The notes beneath the pieces were generated by a model, which saw only the letters and a list, made by a program, of their open reading frames with translations, did no database searches and was not told the DNA's origin. From assembly GCA_022820125.1 (NCBI GenBank), contig JAJEGA010000098.1:1-64000 (forward strand): a stretch of DNA of 64,000 nt, written 5' to 3'. Of this stretch, positions 42,016 through 50,650 are shown piece by piece (within the stretch, counting starts at the first letter, position 1; the number at the start of each line of letters is the position of its first letter). The stretch is from Anaerolineae bacterium. Its GTDB lineage: Bacteria > Chloroflexota > Anaerolineae > Aggregatilineales > Phototrophicaceae. The position numbers were made by a program, and so were the translations under genes.

Positions 42016-42912
42016 TCAGGTTTCGACGAAGGTGACGCGCCAGGATTTCAGCGAGCGGCGATTGCCGCTGTAACAGGCGCCGGTGGACAGATTCGCGCCC
42101 AGAGGCTCGGCGGCGCCGGGCATATCGATGGCGTATTCTACACCTTCTTCCATCTGAAAGTCGGCGTAGGCATCACCGCGATCGCCCTTGAGCCCGCTGA
42201 CGAAGATGTCCGCCTGATCGCCCCAGCGCACGCGGATTCGTTGCCCGGGGATGCCGCGTCCCAGGTAATCGACGACTCGCGCTTCAATCAGGGCGGGGTT
42301 GGCGGCATCGCAGAACGAGCGGGCGGAACGCGCCTCAAAGGAAGGACGCGGAACCGCTGTTGGCGCGAGGCGGCTGCTGGGCGCGCTGGCGTTGGCGTCT
42401 GGCAGCGGCGGCTTGGTCGGCAGCGGCGTGGCGAAGCCGGCCTCCCGCGCATTCTCGGCCGGCGGATCGGGAGCGCTGTCGGTCGCTTGCAGCGGTAGCA
42501 ATTCTTCGGCGCAGCCGGCTCGCCCCTGCGATGAATAGAGCGCCACGGCTTTGCTCAGGGCGTTGATGCCGCTGTCGCTGCGCAGATAACCGCTGCTGCC
42601 CAGCGCGCAAGCCGCCTCAGCCAGCTCGCCGAGAGGATCTTGCGCCGGTCGCATGGCGATCAGCTTCTTCATTGCGCGCGGCAGGTCGCCGCTGTGCGCG
42701 TATTCCAGCGCGATGGCGATCTGGTAATGATAGCGATCGTCGACGCGCAGCTGCCAAGGTTCGGTTTTGCCGTGCTGTACGGGTCCGTGGATGCGCGTCA
42801 AAACCAGCCCCAGCGCGATGCCGGCGATCAAGCTGAGGGAGAAGACCGGATATGAGAAGTAGCCGGGCGTAGGCTTCGGCGCAGCGCCATTCGGTTGATC
42901 GCGCGGCATCAT
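42016..42912 (-). CDS. Membrane-anchored protein of unknown function, larger partner
   Basis: A 298-residue protein with one N-terminal span (about 25-42), then a helical segment (IAIALEYAHSGDLPRAMKKL, TPR-like), a Pro/Ala-rich linker, and a C-terminal beta-rich domain (VVDYLGRGIPGQRIRVRWGD, GDRGDAYADFQMEEGVEYAIDM) that resembles carboxypeptidase-regulatory/Ig-like folds, with two cysteines. Probably faces outward. It overlaps the upstream smaller gene by four bases (ATGA). Both share the anchor-plus-helical-domain plan and look like relatives. I do not recognise the family. Confidence 0.7.
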   Translation of the reverse strand: MMPRDQPNGAAPKPTPGYFSYPVFSLSLIAGIALGLVLTRIHGPVQHGKTEPWQLRVDDRYHYQIAIALEYAHSGDLPRAMKKLIAMRPAQDPLGELAEAACALGSSGYLRSDSGINALSKAVALYSSQGRAGCAEELLPLQATDSAPDPPAENAREAGFATPLPTKPPLPDANASAPSSRLAPTAVPRPSFEARSARSFCDAANPALIEARVVDYLGRGIPGQRIRVRWGDQADIFVSGLKGDRGDAYADFQMEEGVEYAIDMPGAAEPLGANLSTGACYSGNRRSLKSWRVTFVET

Positions 42913-43292
42913 GGTTCGCCGCCATCCAAAACGAGGAAGGGCGCCATGGCGGGCGTCAAGCGGCCGAGGTCATGCGCCAGGCGGACGAGTCGGCGGATAT
43001 CGCCGAGGTCATGCGCTGATGTGCCGATGATGCGTTCGGTGGAATCGCGCAGATAATCGGCGATGTCATCGGTTTGAAGCAGGCTGAGGCGTTCGAGGGC
43101 GCCTGGCAGATCGCGATCGACCGCGTAGCCGGCCGCGATCATGACGGTGTATTCGTCGCGGTAGCGCTGCGTCAAATTCGGCAGGGCGCCGCTGCGCGAA
43201 TGGGAGGGGAAAGGGAACCAGCCGAAATAGAGCCCGGCCAAGGAACCCAAAAGCAGCCCCAGAATCAGCGATCTTGCGACGCGCGGCATCAC
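42909..43292 (-). CDS. Membrane-anchored protein of unknown function, smaller partner
   Basis: A 127-residue protein with an N-terminal span (SLILGLLLGSLAGLYFGWF) and an extracytoplasmic helical domain (YTVMIAAGYAVDRDLPGALERL ... LRDSTERIIG). The phrase DLPGALERL parallels DLPRAMKKL of the next gene, so the pair probably arose by duplication and acts as a complex. Translationally coupled (ATGA). The promoter is probably in the gap above 43293, where CATATAATGG lies on the plus strand and the minus strand is AT-rich. The family is not recognised. Confidence 0.7.
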   Translation of the reverse strand: MMPRVARSLILGLLLGSLAGLYFGWFPFPSHSRSGALPNLTQRYRDEYTVMIAAGYAVDRDLPGALERLSLLQTDDIADYLRDSTERIIGTSAHDLGDIRRLVRLAHDLGRLTPAMAPFLVLDGGEP

Positions 43293-43393
43293 CCATCATT
43301 CCGCTTGCTATTCAACTTAATCATATAATGGAATCGGTAGATTGGAAAAAGAGGGGCGACACAGAGCCGCGCTTAGGTCGTTGGGGCGAGGCT

Positions 43394-43424
43394 TGTAGGG
43401 GCATTTCGCTGAAACGCCCCTGCA
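43394..43424. repeat. Dispersed palindromic hairpin, variant arm
   Basis: TGTAGGGGC-A-TTTC-GCT-GAAA-C-GCCCCTGCA. The outer palindrome matches the family, and the inner TTTC/GAAA replaces the usual GACNN with pairing kept. A degenerate copy (GGGGCGACACAGAGCC) lies just upstream near 43353. Confidence 0.75.
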
Positions 43425-43447
43425 TGACTTTGAATTAAGGACTGTGG

Positions 43448-44854
43448 CTAGCGCTGCAGCGCGGCGATGGCATCACATGCCGGGCAGCTGCCGTCGGGGC
43501 GGATGATGGCGTAGCCGGCTTGCGGGTCCGCGTCATAGGTGTCGAAGTCAATATTCCAGACGATCGCCAGCTCGACCGGCATGTCGTCGAAATTGGACAT
43601 CATCAGCAGCGCCTGCGAGAGCCAGGCTGCTTGCTCCTCGACGGAGGTATTGCGCGCCCAAGCGAAGTTGCCGGGCAGCGGACCGTAACCTTCGGGCGAG
43701 AGATAGCCGACTTCGGTCAGGCACATTGGGATACCGGCATTGCGGAAGGGCCAGGCGACGCGTCGTAGCATCAGCGGCAGATAATAGGTCTGATACTCGC
43801 CGCGCGGGTCGCCACCTTGGGAGCGGGGGGGCAAGATTCCTTCGTTGTAGTGTACGCCGATGCAATCCGCGTAGTTGGCGGCGCCGGCATTTGCCATCTG
43901 AGCCATAAACACATGGTCGTCGCAGCCTTGCGCGGCGCATCCGCCGAAGAAGCCAGTGGGCGCGGGCGCGCCGCTGATAACCATGGTCTTGGGGTTCTCC
44001 GCTTTGATGGCTTCGTAAGCCGCTTTGAGCAGGCGCGCGTAATTGGCGCCGTTGACGCGACCGAAGGGCCATTCACGGTCGATATTGGGTTCGTTCCAGA
44101 CTTCAATGGCATCGGCGCCGAGCCGCGCCAGATAAGCGACGTATTCGGCGAAGTCCGCCACATACCCGTCAAAATCGGCCGCCAGCCGGTTCTTGTCGCC
44201 CAATGCGCCGAGCAGCACTTTGTAGCCCTGGGCATGGGCAGCTTCAATGAGGTCTTTGCCATCGGATATGCCGAACTGGACCTGCTTCTTCACCCAGGTC
44301 ATGCCGGCAGAGCGCATGGCTGCTTGAGATTTATCGTTGAAGCGCTTGATATGCCCGCCGACTTGCAGTGGCAAGCGATTCTCCAGGTCAGGCGCGTCGG
44401 CGGCCGCGGGCGCCGCGGCTTCCGCTTCGACAGTCTCGATCGCCTCAACCGGTTCCAGGTTGACGAGATCGCTGTTGTTGTTGATCAGAATTGGCGCCAG
44501 CGTAAAGTGGAAACTCTCGTTCGCGCTGTTTACCGCGTGCAGCCGGAGCTGATAAAAGCCGTCAGAGAATTGGCTTGTGTTCCAACTGCCGAGCAGGCTG
44601 TCCACCACAGGCGACATGACGAAACTCGTGACCGGCTGCCAGGCGGGCATTTCATCCGCCGAGCCCCAAGGCGCCGCTTCAAGGAAGAAATAGAATTGAT
44701 CGGGAATATTGGCGCTGCCGACGACTTCGACTGTGTCCGTAATTGTGTTCCACACCGGGTTCCATTTCAAAGCCAACGCGGCATCCTGGGCGCTGCTAAC
44801 CCCCGCCAGCGCGAGGGCGAGAAGTAAAATCAATATATTGCGTTGCATTTGCAC
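43448..44854 (-). CDS. Secreted TIM-barrel glycoside hydrolase (GH39/cellulase-like)
   Basis: A 468-residue protein with a Sec signal peptide (residues 1-22), an N-terminal beta-rich domain of about 110 residues, an Ala-rich linker (about 140-155), and a clan A TIM barrel. The acid/base glutamate is E255 in DAIEVWNEPNID and the nucleophile E381 in CLTEVGYLS. The enzyme would act outside the cell on a plant or microbial polysaccharide. The family is near GH39/GH5-like sequences; the substrate is not predictable. It is divergent from the aminotransferase gene and followed by a hairpin repeat. Confidence 0.85.
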   Translation of the reverse strand: MQMQRNILILLLALALAGVSSAQDAALALKWNPVWNTITDTVEVVGSANIPDQFYFFLEAAPWGSADEMPAWQPVTSFVMSPVVDSLLGSWNTSQFSDGFYQLRLHAVNSANESFHFTLAPILINNNSDLVNLEPVEAIETVEAEAAAPAAADAPDLENRLPLQVGGHIKRFNDKSQAAMRSAGMTWVKKQVQFGISDGKDLIEAAHAQGYKVLLGALGDKNRLAADFDGYVADFAEYVAYLARLGADAIEVWNEPNIDREWPFGRVNGANYARLLKAAYEAIKAENPKTMVISGAPAPTGFFGGCAAQGCDDHVFMAQMANAGAANYADCIGVHYNEGILPPRSQGGDPRGEYQTYYLPLMLRRVAWPFRNAGIPMCLTEVGYLSPEGYGPLPGNFAWARNTSVEEQAAWLSQALLMMSNFDDMPVELAIVWNIDFDTYDADPQAGYAIIRPDGSCPACDAIAALQR

Positions 44855-45048
44855 TCCAATGCTGACCGATTTGTTTCATCAATTATAGAATAGAGCGCCG
44901 AGAGGGACTATTAAAATCGAAGCCTTAATCCGCGATCGTTGGACCGCAGCCCGCAGGTTTTGCCGTTATGCGGGAGACCAAATTTTGTCTTTTGGCGGTG
45001 GCAGGGTATACAATCGCCGTCGTAAATGGATTGTGGGCGGACGGCAAA

Positions 45049-46437
45049 ATGGAAGCGATGAATAGGGTGGCGGATGTTGAACATGGAATTTTTACAAACT
45101 ATCGGGAGCGCAGCGCCGGCTCGCGCGCGCGGCATGTGGAGGCGCGGCGATACCTGCCGGGCGGCGAGACGCGCAGCTCAACCTGGTACGCGCCATACCC
45201 AACGTATATGGTCGCCGGCGAGGGCGCCTGGCTCGAAGACTGCGACGGGAACCGCTACCTTGATTTTCTCAATAACTACACCTCGCTGATTCACGGTCAC
45301 GCGCAGCCGGCAATCGTCGAAGACGCGGCCGATCAGTTGACGCGGGGCACGGCTTTCGGTTCCGCCTCAGAGCCGCAGGTGGCGCTGGCCAAGCTGCTGA
45401 TCGAGCGCGTCCCGAGCATCGAGATGCTGCGCTTCACCAACTCCGGCAGCGAGGCGACCATGATGATGATGCGGGCGGCGCGCGCCTTCACCGGTCGCGA
45501 CATCATCGTCAAGATGGATGGCGGTTATCATGGCTCGCATGATTTCGTCGAAGTGAATGTCAGCGCCGACCTGGCCGCGAGCGATCAGCCGGCGGCTCGC
45601 ATTGAGGAGCGTGGCGTGCCCGATGCCGTGCTTAACGCGGTCATGGTGGCGCCCTTTAACGATCTGAAGGCGATGGAACTGCTGCTGAGCGAGCATCACC
45701 GCCGCATCGCCGGCATCATCATCGAGCCGATGCCGAATGCCGGGGGCATGCTGCCGCCGGCGCCCGCCTACCTGCGTGGGCTGCGCGAGCTGGCTGATCG
45801 CTTCGGCCTGCTGCTGCTCTTTGATGAGATCGTGACCTTCCGCCTCAGCAGCGGCGGCATGCAGGCAGCCGAGGGTGTGACCCCGGATATGACCGCGCTG
45901 GCGAAGATCATCGGCGGCGGCTTCCCAGTCGGCGCATTTGGCGGACGCTCGGACATCATGGCGCAGTTTGAGCCGGGCGGATCGGGGGCGCTCAGCCACA
46001 GCGGCACCTTCAATGGCAATAACATCACGATGACCGCGGGGCTCGCCGCGATGAAGCGTTTGGATCAAGCGGCGATTGATCGCATCAACCGCTTGGGCGA
46101 GCGCCTGGGCGCCGGCATCAACGCGCTGTTTGAAACGCTGGGGATTCGCGCGCAATGCCTCGGCTACGGCTCCTTGCAGCAGATTCAATGGACGGACGCG
46201 CCGCTGGCAACGCTGAAGGATGCCGCAAGCGCGGGCCAGGGCATCGGCAAGCTGCGCGAGCTGCTGCATCTGGAATTGCTGAATCGCGGCGTCTACACCA
46301 GCAATCGCGGCATGTACTGCATCTCAACACCGATGTCCGGCGCCGAGATCAATGCCGCGCTTGAGGCGCTGGAGGGCGCCTTGCGGGCGCTGAAGCCTTA
46401 TATGCGGGAGGTCGCGCCGCGATTGCTGGCGGAGTGA
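45049..46437 (+). CDS. Class III aminotransferase (GSA-aminomutase-like)
   Basis: The protein has 462 residues from the ATG at 45049. It is a fold-type I PLP enzyme close to glutamate-1-semialdehyde 2,1-aminomutase: LPGGETRSSTWYAPYP near the N-terminus, MLRFTNSGSEATMMMMRAAR, DGGYHGSHD, LLLFDEIVTFR (PLP aspartate), and the Schiff-base lysine in LAKIIGGGFPVGAFGG. A GSA aminomutase for tetrapyrrole synthesis is possible, but sequence features and the isolated position fit better with a related aminotransferase acting on another amino acid or amino sugar. Cytoplasmic, complete. Confidence 0.88.
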   Translation: MEAMNRVADVEHGIFTNYRERSAGSRARHVEARRYLPGGETRSSTWYAPYPTYMVAGEGAWLEDCDGNRYLDFLNNYTSLIHGHAQPAIVEDAADQLTRGTAFGSASEPQVALAKLLIERVPSIEMLRFTNSGSEATMMMMRAARAFTGRDIIVKMDGGYHGSHDFVEVNVSADLAASDQPAARIEERGVPDAVLNAVMVAPFNDLKAMELLLSEHHRRIAGIIIEPMPNAGGMLPPAPAYLRGLRELADRFGLLLLFDEIVTFRLSSGGMQAAEGVTPDMTALAKIIGGGFPVGAFGGRSDIMAQFEPGGSGALSHSGTFNGNNITMTAGLAAMKRLDQAAIDRINRLGERLGAGINALFETLGIRAQCLGYGSLQQIQWTDAPLATLKDAASAGQGIGKLRELLHLELLNRGVYTSNRGMYCISTPMSGAEINAALEALEGALRALKPYMREVAPRLLAE

Positions 46438-46509
46438 TCTAAAGCCATACGATTGGTTGAATGCGCGCGGACGAGCCACTGGGTAACCCTTACAATGTTA
46501 CGTGCAAGC

Positions 46510-46535
46510 GGGCGACCCAATGGGTAGTCCCTACA
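46510..46535. repeat. Divergent palindrome of the hairpin family
   Basis: GCGGGCGACCC-AAT-GGGTAGTCCCTACA. The inner ACCC/GGGT pairs, while the outer arm has drifted. It lies between the convergent aminotransferase and epimerase genes. Confidence 0.6.
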
Positions 46536-46617
46536 ACTGCGTGCTGTTGTGGGCGGGGTTTGTTAAAGTGAGGCAGGGGCATATTCGGATGCGGCGCCGC
46601 TTCACCGGCGAATATGG

Positions 46618-47463
46618 TCAGGCTTTGCCGGCTGCTTTCATGTGTTTCTGGATGAGGTCGAAAAAGCGTTCTTCCGAGTTGTCTTGCGGCGCGTAGCCGA
46701 TGACGCGGCGGGCGTTGGCGATGCTCCAGATCGCATGGGCGTTGGCGCTGATGCCATAGAAAATCTGGAAGGGGACGCCCAGCTCGTTGCGGATGTCCTC
46801 GGTTTCGATGCTTTTGATGAATAACTGCGCCATATCGCGCTGGCTGATGTAAACGGCGAGGGCGCGGCGCATGCGGCGCAGGTCGCCCAGCGGGGCGTCG
46901 GCGACATCGGTCTCGCGCGGTCCGCCGATGCGAATCTGCGCGTTTTCCAGCGGGCGCCCGCCATGGCTGACGCCGCTCGCGTAAACTTGACCGATCTGCT
47001 CGAAGGCGATCTTCGCCCAGCCATACCAATTGTCGGAGGCGTTTTGGTCCGGCGTCACCATCGGCGCGCGGCCATCAAGCGCGTATTCCTCGTAGAAGTC
47101 GGCGGCGTGGTTGGTGCTGGCGGCGACCAGGCGGCGAACGCCTTCTTCCCAGGCGACCTGGTAAACGTTGTAGGTCAGCTGCAGGTTCGCCAGCTCGGAT
47201 GAGAAGTACGCGTCATCGCCTTGTCCTTGAACGCGATAATAGGCGCAATGCACGACCGCGTCGGCGCCGGCGAAGTGGTGTCGGTAGACTTCGCGGTCTT
47301 TATTAAGCAGGTCGACGATTTGTACGCCGGCGACTTCGTGGCTCTGTTTGTCGGTCGGCTGGGCGTCGAGAAGGGTGAGTTCGTAGCGTTCGCGCAGCGC
47401 GGGCAGCAGGACGCTGGCGATTGTGCCGCTGGCGCCGGTGAGGACGACTTTTCGTTTGGGCAT
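46618..47463 (-). CDS. NAD-dependent sugar epimerase/dehydrogenase (extended SDR)
   Basis: A 281-residue SDR-family protein. The N-terminal Rossmann motif is TGASGTIAS and the catalytic Tyr-x3-Lys is YGWAK (in NWYGWAKIAFEQIG). Length and pattern are near uronate dehydrogenases and short UDP-glucose-4-epimerase relatives. It would oxidise or epimerise a sugar or sugar nucleotide using NAD(P). It stands alone, with a hairpin repeat downstream. The exact substrate is uncertain. Confidence 0.85.
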   Translation of the reverse strand: MPKRKVVLTGASGTIASVLLPALRERYELTLLDAQPTDKQSHEVAGVQIVDLLNKDREVYRHHFAGADAVVHCAYYRVQGQGDDAYFSSELANLQLTYNVYQVAWEEGVRRLVAASTNHAADFYEEYALDGRAPMVTPDQNASDNWYGWAKIAFEQIGQVYASGVSHGGRPLENAQIRIGGPRETDVADAPLGDLRRMRRALAVYISQRDMAQLFIKSIETEDIRNELGVPFQIFYGISANAHAIWSIANARRVIGYAPQDNSEERFFDLIQKHMKAAGKA

Positions 47464-47628
47464 GGGTTGGCCTCCAGTCTGACTTGGTCAAGGGTATTGT
47501 AGCTTGAAATGTGCTATATTCTCTGGGCGATTATAGTGATGAGAGCCTGATGAAAACTGTTGACGCTGAATTGTTTCAGCGCATAAAATGACAGTGAAGC
47601 GCATCTGCATTGGGAAAGGTTAAGGCGC

Positions 47629-47886
47629 ATGGACGAGCAAAGAAAAGAAATCGCGCGCAAGTATCTGCTGCCGGAGCGTCCGTTTTTGCACGGCATGGCC
47701 AGCGCCTTTGATATGTTTGGCGTGTTGAATCGGGGCAAGGGGGAGCAGCTGCTCGCGAACTTGCAGGAGGAGTTACGCGCGCTTGAGCGGAAGAGATCGC
47801 ACACTGTCTGGGAAGAAATTGGCGAAACACTGTATTGGGCGATGAAAGAATACGAAAAGGCAACCGGCGAGCGAAATAGCAAATGA
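47629..47886 (+). CDS. Small hypothetical protein coupled to a DUF2335 gene
   Basis: An 85-residue soluble, charged, helical protein: RKEIARKYLLPERPFLHGMASAFDMFGVLNRG followed by a probable coiled coil (EQLLANLQEELRALERKR). The start ATG has GGGAAAGG upstream. It overlaps the next gene by four bases (ATGA), so the two are translated together. I do not recognise a named family; the composition of the pair is somewhat richer in A+T than the surroundings. Confidence 0.65.
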   Translation: MDEQRKEIARKYLLPERPFLHGMASAFDMFGVLNRGKGEQLLANLQEELRALERKRSHTVWEEIGETLYWAMKEYEKATGERNSK

Positions 47887-48509
47887 GCAATCGGGACATG
47901 GAATCGCCCCAAGCAGAAGACGACGCATCCGAATCGACTGACGACCTGGTATTTCCGCCGGAAATCTATGAACGCATTCCGGAAGACGAACGAGCTGAAT
48001 TCAGTCGCAAACTTGTAGGTTTCGGGTTTCAAATTACAAGGGAATCGCATTTCAGCAGTAACCTGCCCTCTTCTGAGCAGGCCGCTGGCTGGAATGCCCT
48101 CGTTCCCGGAACTGCCGAGCGGATTTTCAACCGGTATGAAAAGCTCGAGATCAATAAAATTGAAGCCAGCAACATTATCTTGGGAATCGCTCAAGAGCGA
48201 TTCCATAATGATAGCGAATTTGATCGAAAGCAGCACGATGACTCAGTGACGCTCACGATGACTGAACTCAATGAGAATGCGAAAGAAGTAAAACAAGGCC
48301 AGTGGTTCGCATTCCTCTCCTTTATTTTTGTCTCCCTTGGCGGATTCTACATGGTGCATTTGGGTCACGATGCCGTAGGTATTGCTATCCTGGTTTTTGA
48401 AGCCGTTGGGGTTGCCGGCGTGTTTCTGCACCAGTTTCGATCGGCGAACGACAGCGCGTCCTTGGTCAATAGGTCCAGAAACTCTTCGCCTGCGGATTCA
48501 GACGGCTAA
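47883..48509 (+). CDS. DUF2335-like membrane protein
   Basis: A 208-residue protein. The acidic N-terminus is followed by ALVPGTAERIFNRYEKLEIN, matching the DUF2335 core (PG-x-A-x-RI then a charged helix), a long helical segment and two C-terminal hydrophobic spans (WFAFLSFIFVSLGGFYMV and AVGIAILVFEAVGVAGVFL). DUF2335 proteins are found in bacteria and phages, often in mobile regions, with no assigned role. The order small helical protein then DUF2335 suggests a two-component accessory unit. Confidence 0.72.
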   Translation: MSNRDMESPQAEDDASESTDDLVFPPEIYERIPEDERAEFSRKLVGFGFQITRESHFSSNLPSSEQAAGWNALVPGTAERIFNRYEKLEINKIEASNIILGIAQERFHNDSEFDRKQHDDSVTLTMTELNENAKEVKQGQWFAFLSFIFVSLGGFYMVHLGHDAVGIAILVFEAVGVAGVFLHQFRSANDSASLVNRSRNSSPADSDG

Positions 48510-50245
48510 CCCTCAGACCGCACGTACACCCGCGCGTTTCCCCCCTCGTAAATCAGTTTCAGCGCGATATCCGCGGGTGGATCTGATCCAGCCGGCGCAT
48601 AGACAAAATCCGCTTCAATTCCTTCAAGCGCCACGTTGCTAATTGCATCCCACTCAAAATAGCGCAGGGCGCGGAAGTCGGGCGCTCGCCGTTCGGAGAA
48701 AATCGGCAGCCAGGCGTTGCCATCGGCAGCCATGACGACAGCATCGGCGGGACTGTTCTCGCGCAGCCAGGTCATCGCCGCCGCATCATCGTGGGTCAAT
48801 CTTGGCGCGTGGAATCCCAGCCTATGGAGCAGAGGCTGGAAAGCGACAGCGATAAGAAGCAGCAGCGCGGCGCCGGCTGCAATGATGGGATAGCTTGCCC
48901 GGCGCAGGCGCGTCTTGAAATCCGCTGACAGTCGCGCGTCCCAGATGTCCAGCAAGGCGAGCCCGCCGAACCAGACGAAGGGCAATATGGGACCGTGTCG
49001 CAGCAGATTCGGCGCGTTTGTCAAGTGGCTCAGCGGTGGCAGCAAGCGGCTGATGAAGCCGATGGCGGTCATCTCGATGACGAGAAGCAGCCAGAGCAGC
49101 ATCAGCAGAGAGACGAATCGAAGGCGTCTGTCTGCGCACAGCCCGGCGCGGATGCCCCAGAGCGCCAATAGCGTTAAGGCGATGCCCTGTTCGCCGAGGA
49201 TGAGCTGGAGGTTTTGCAGGCCGGCGGGGAAGGGCGACGGGCTAATCGGCAACATCAGCGCCAGATTGCTCGCCAGCCAGGGGGCGATGCCTAGCAGGGC
49301 GATGGCGGGCGCGCCGATGGTCAGCGCCCAGCGCGATGCGGCTGCAATTCTTTGATGCTTTTGCGTCCAACCGAGCGCGAGCAGCGGAAACCAAGCCAAG
49401 AGCAAAACGAGACTCATGCTCAGGCTGGCGTAAACGACGGCGCCCATCATCAAACCAGCGGCGACCAGATCGGCCAGGTTGAAGTTTCGCAGCAGGCGCA
49501 GCGCGAACAGGAGCGCGGCAGCCAGGAAGAGCAAGCCCAGCAGCTCGGCAAAGTGGCCATCCAAGGCGCTGCGATAGATGCCAAGGCTCAGCAGCGTTGC
49601 GGTCGCCATAGCGCGGCCGAGGCGCTTGTCGCATAGCTCGGCGCCAAAATCGTACGCCAGCCAGACGGTCATCAACGTTATCACCGCCGCGGCGCTCAAC
49701 TGAATCAGCGGCATTGACTGCTCCAGTTGACCGCTGAGATAGGCGGCGAGGGCATGGAAACCGGGCGCGATGATGACGCGCTCGCTCACATGGTAGGGCG
49801 CCAGCGAACTGAAAGAGCCGCCATCGCGCGCCGCCAGGCTGTGCAAGCCGATGACCTGCCCCTGCTCGCCCAGCGGCGCCGCCAAATGGAAAAGCGGAAT
49901 CATGAGAAGGAGCGCCACGAAGGCGAAGAAAGCCAAGTCGCCGGGGCCGGGCCAGCCCTGATCGCGGTCATCGAGCCGTTCCCCCCGGGCTTCGGCGCGG
50001 GTTTGGGCGGTGGAGAGCGTGCCGCCGAGCACGACGCCGGAGAGCAAGGCGAAGAGCAAGTAATCGACCACCAGCGTGTCCCAGCCAAAGGCTTCCGCAT
50101 AGAAGACGGCGCCGCCCACGACCAGACCCAGACAGAGTGTTGCGGCGAGGGCGATGCGTGGCTGCGCTGTGCGCCAGGCGGGGGAGAGCATCGCCCCGGC
50201 GCCGAGCAGAACCGCAGCGAGAATGAAGAAGACAAAGAGGCTCAT
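48506..50245 (-). CDS. Polytopic membrane protein, possible GT-C-type glycosyltransferase
   Basis: A 579-residue protein with about 13-14 hydrophobic spans. The first non-membrane loop carries HLAAPLGEQGQVIGLHSLAARDGG, and the C-terminal region is soluble (APRLTHDDAAAMTWLRENSPADAVVMAADG). That last part matches the extracytoplasmic tail (W-L-x-E-x-x-P-x-x-A) common to lipid-linked-sugar-using membrane glycosyltransferases (PMT/ArnT-like). An acidic pair in the first outer loop that would be catalytic is not obvious. It overlaps the convergent DUF2335 gene by four bases. Probable role: adding sugar or modifying the cell envelope; not certain. Confidence 0.65.
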   Translation of the reverse strand: MSLFVFFILAAVLLGAGAMLSPAWRTAQPRIALAATLCLGLVVGGAVFYAEAFGWDTLVVDYLLFALLSGVVLGGTLSTAQTRAEARGERLDDRDQGWPGPGDLAFFAFVALLLMIPLFHLAAPLGEQGQVIGLHSLAARDGGSFSSLAPYHVSERVIIAPGFHALAAYLSGQLEQSMPLIQLSAAAVITLMTVWLAYDFGAELCDKRLGRAMATATLLSLGIYRSALDGHFAELLGLLFLAAALLFALRLLRNFNLADLVAAGLMMGAVVYASLSMSLVLLLAWFPLLALGWTQKHQRIAAASRWALTIGAPAIALLGIAPWLASNLALMLPISPSPFPAGLQNLQLILGEQGIALTLLALWGIRAGLCADRRLRFVSLLMLLWLLLVIEMTAIGFISRLLPPLSHLTNAPNLLRHGPILPFVWFGGLALLDIWDARLSADFKTRLRRASYPIIAAGAALLLLIAVAFQPLLHRLGFHAPRLTHDDAAAMTWLRENSPADAVVMAADGNAWLPIFSERRAPDFRALRYFEWDAISNVALEGIEADFVYAPAGSDPPADIALKLIYEGGNARVYVRSEG

Positions 50246-50260
50246 GTGGCGCGCGTTGGG

Positions 50261-50650
50261 CTACCAGACGCGTTGGACCGGGTAGTGGTCGAAGGCGGCG
50301 TCGTTGGTGATGACAGGGATATTTTCCACTTGGGATTGCGCGATCAGCAGCCGGTCGAAAGGGTCGCGGTGGTGGAGGGGAAGGTCGAATACGCGCTTGA
50401 GATGAGAAACATTGATGTCAAGGAGCCGAAACCGGTTGGCGCTTAAATGGTGATCAATGAACTCTGGAAATGGTCGTCGCAACGCTAAGCCGCGCCTTAG
50501 ATTCGCTTTGATAGCGATTTCCCAGATGCTGGCCAGGCTCAGGTAAATCTCATTGGTGGAATCTAGAATTCGCTCCACCGCGCCTGTGCTCAGTCTATTG
50601 TCGTCATAGACGAACCATAAGAATGACGATGTATCCAACAGATAGTTCAT
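50261..50650 (-). CDS. PIN-domain toxin 1 (VapC-like)
   Basis: A 129-residue PIN nuclease. Acidic metal-site residues are visible in LLDTSSFLW (first Asp), ASIWEIAIK (Glu), RDPFDRLLIAQ (Asp) and ITNDAAFD (Asp). It would cleave RNA when freed from its antitoxin. The upstream antitoxin gene overlaps it by four bases. The first ~105 residues are nearly the same as in PIN toxin 2, and the last 25 (SQVENIPVITNDAAFDHYP...) are shared by all three PIN toxins of this cluster. Confidence 0.85.
   Translation of the reverse strand: MNYLLDTSSFLWFVYDDNRLSTGAVERILDSTNEIYLSLASIWEIAIKANLRRGLALRRPFPEFIDHHLSANRFRLLDINVSHLKRVFDLPLHHRDPFDRLLIAQSQVENIPVITNDAAFDHYPVQRVW

Noticed and set aside
43817..44827. Plus-strand frame of 336 codons opposite the GH39-like gene
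   Set aside because: Shadow of a gene with signal peptide and both catalytic glutamates on the minus strand.
45049..46437. Class III aminotransferase considered as hemL
   Set aside because: Sequence is close to glutamate-1-semialdehyde aminomutase, but no tetrapyrrole genes are nearby and the pattern is not specific enough to give the symbol.
4165..46535. The palindromes considered only as rho-independent terminators
   Set aside because: Most lack a downstream T run, carry the fixed CCTACA tail instead, and occur in divergent as well as convergent gaps. They may terminate transcription in places, but that does not explain the family.
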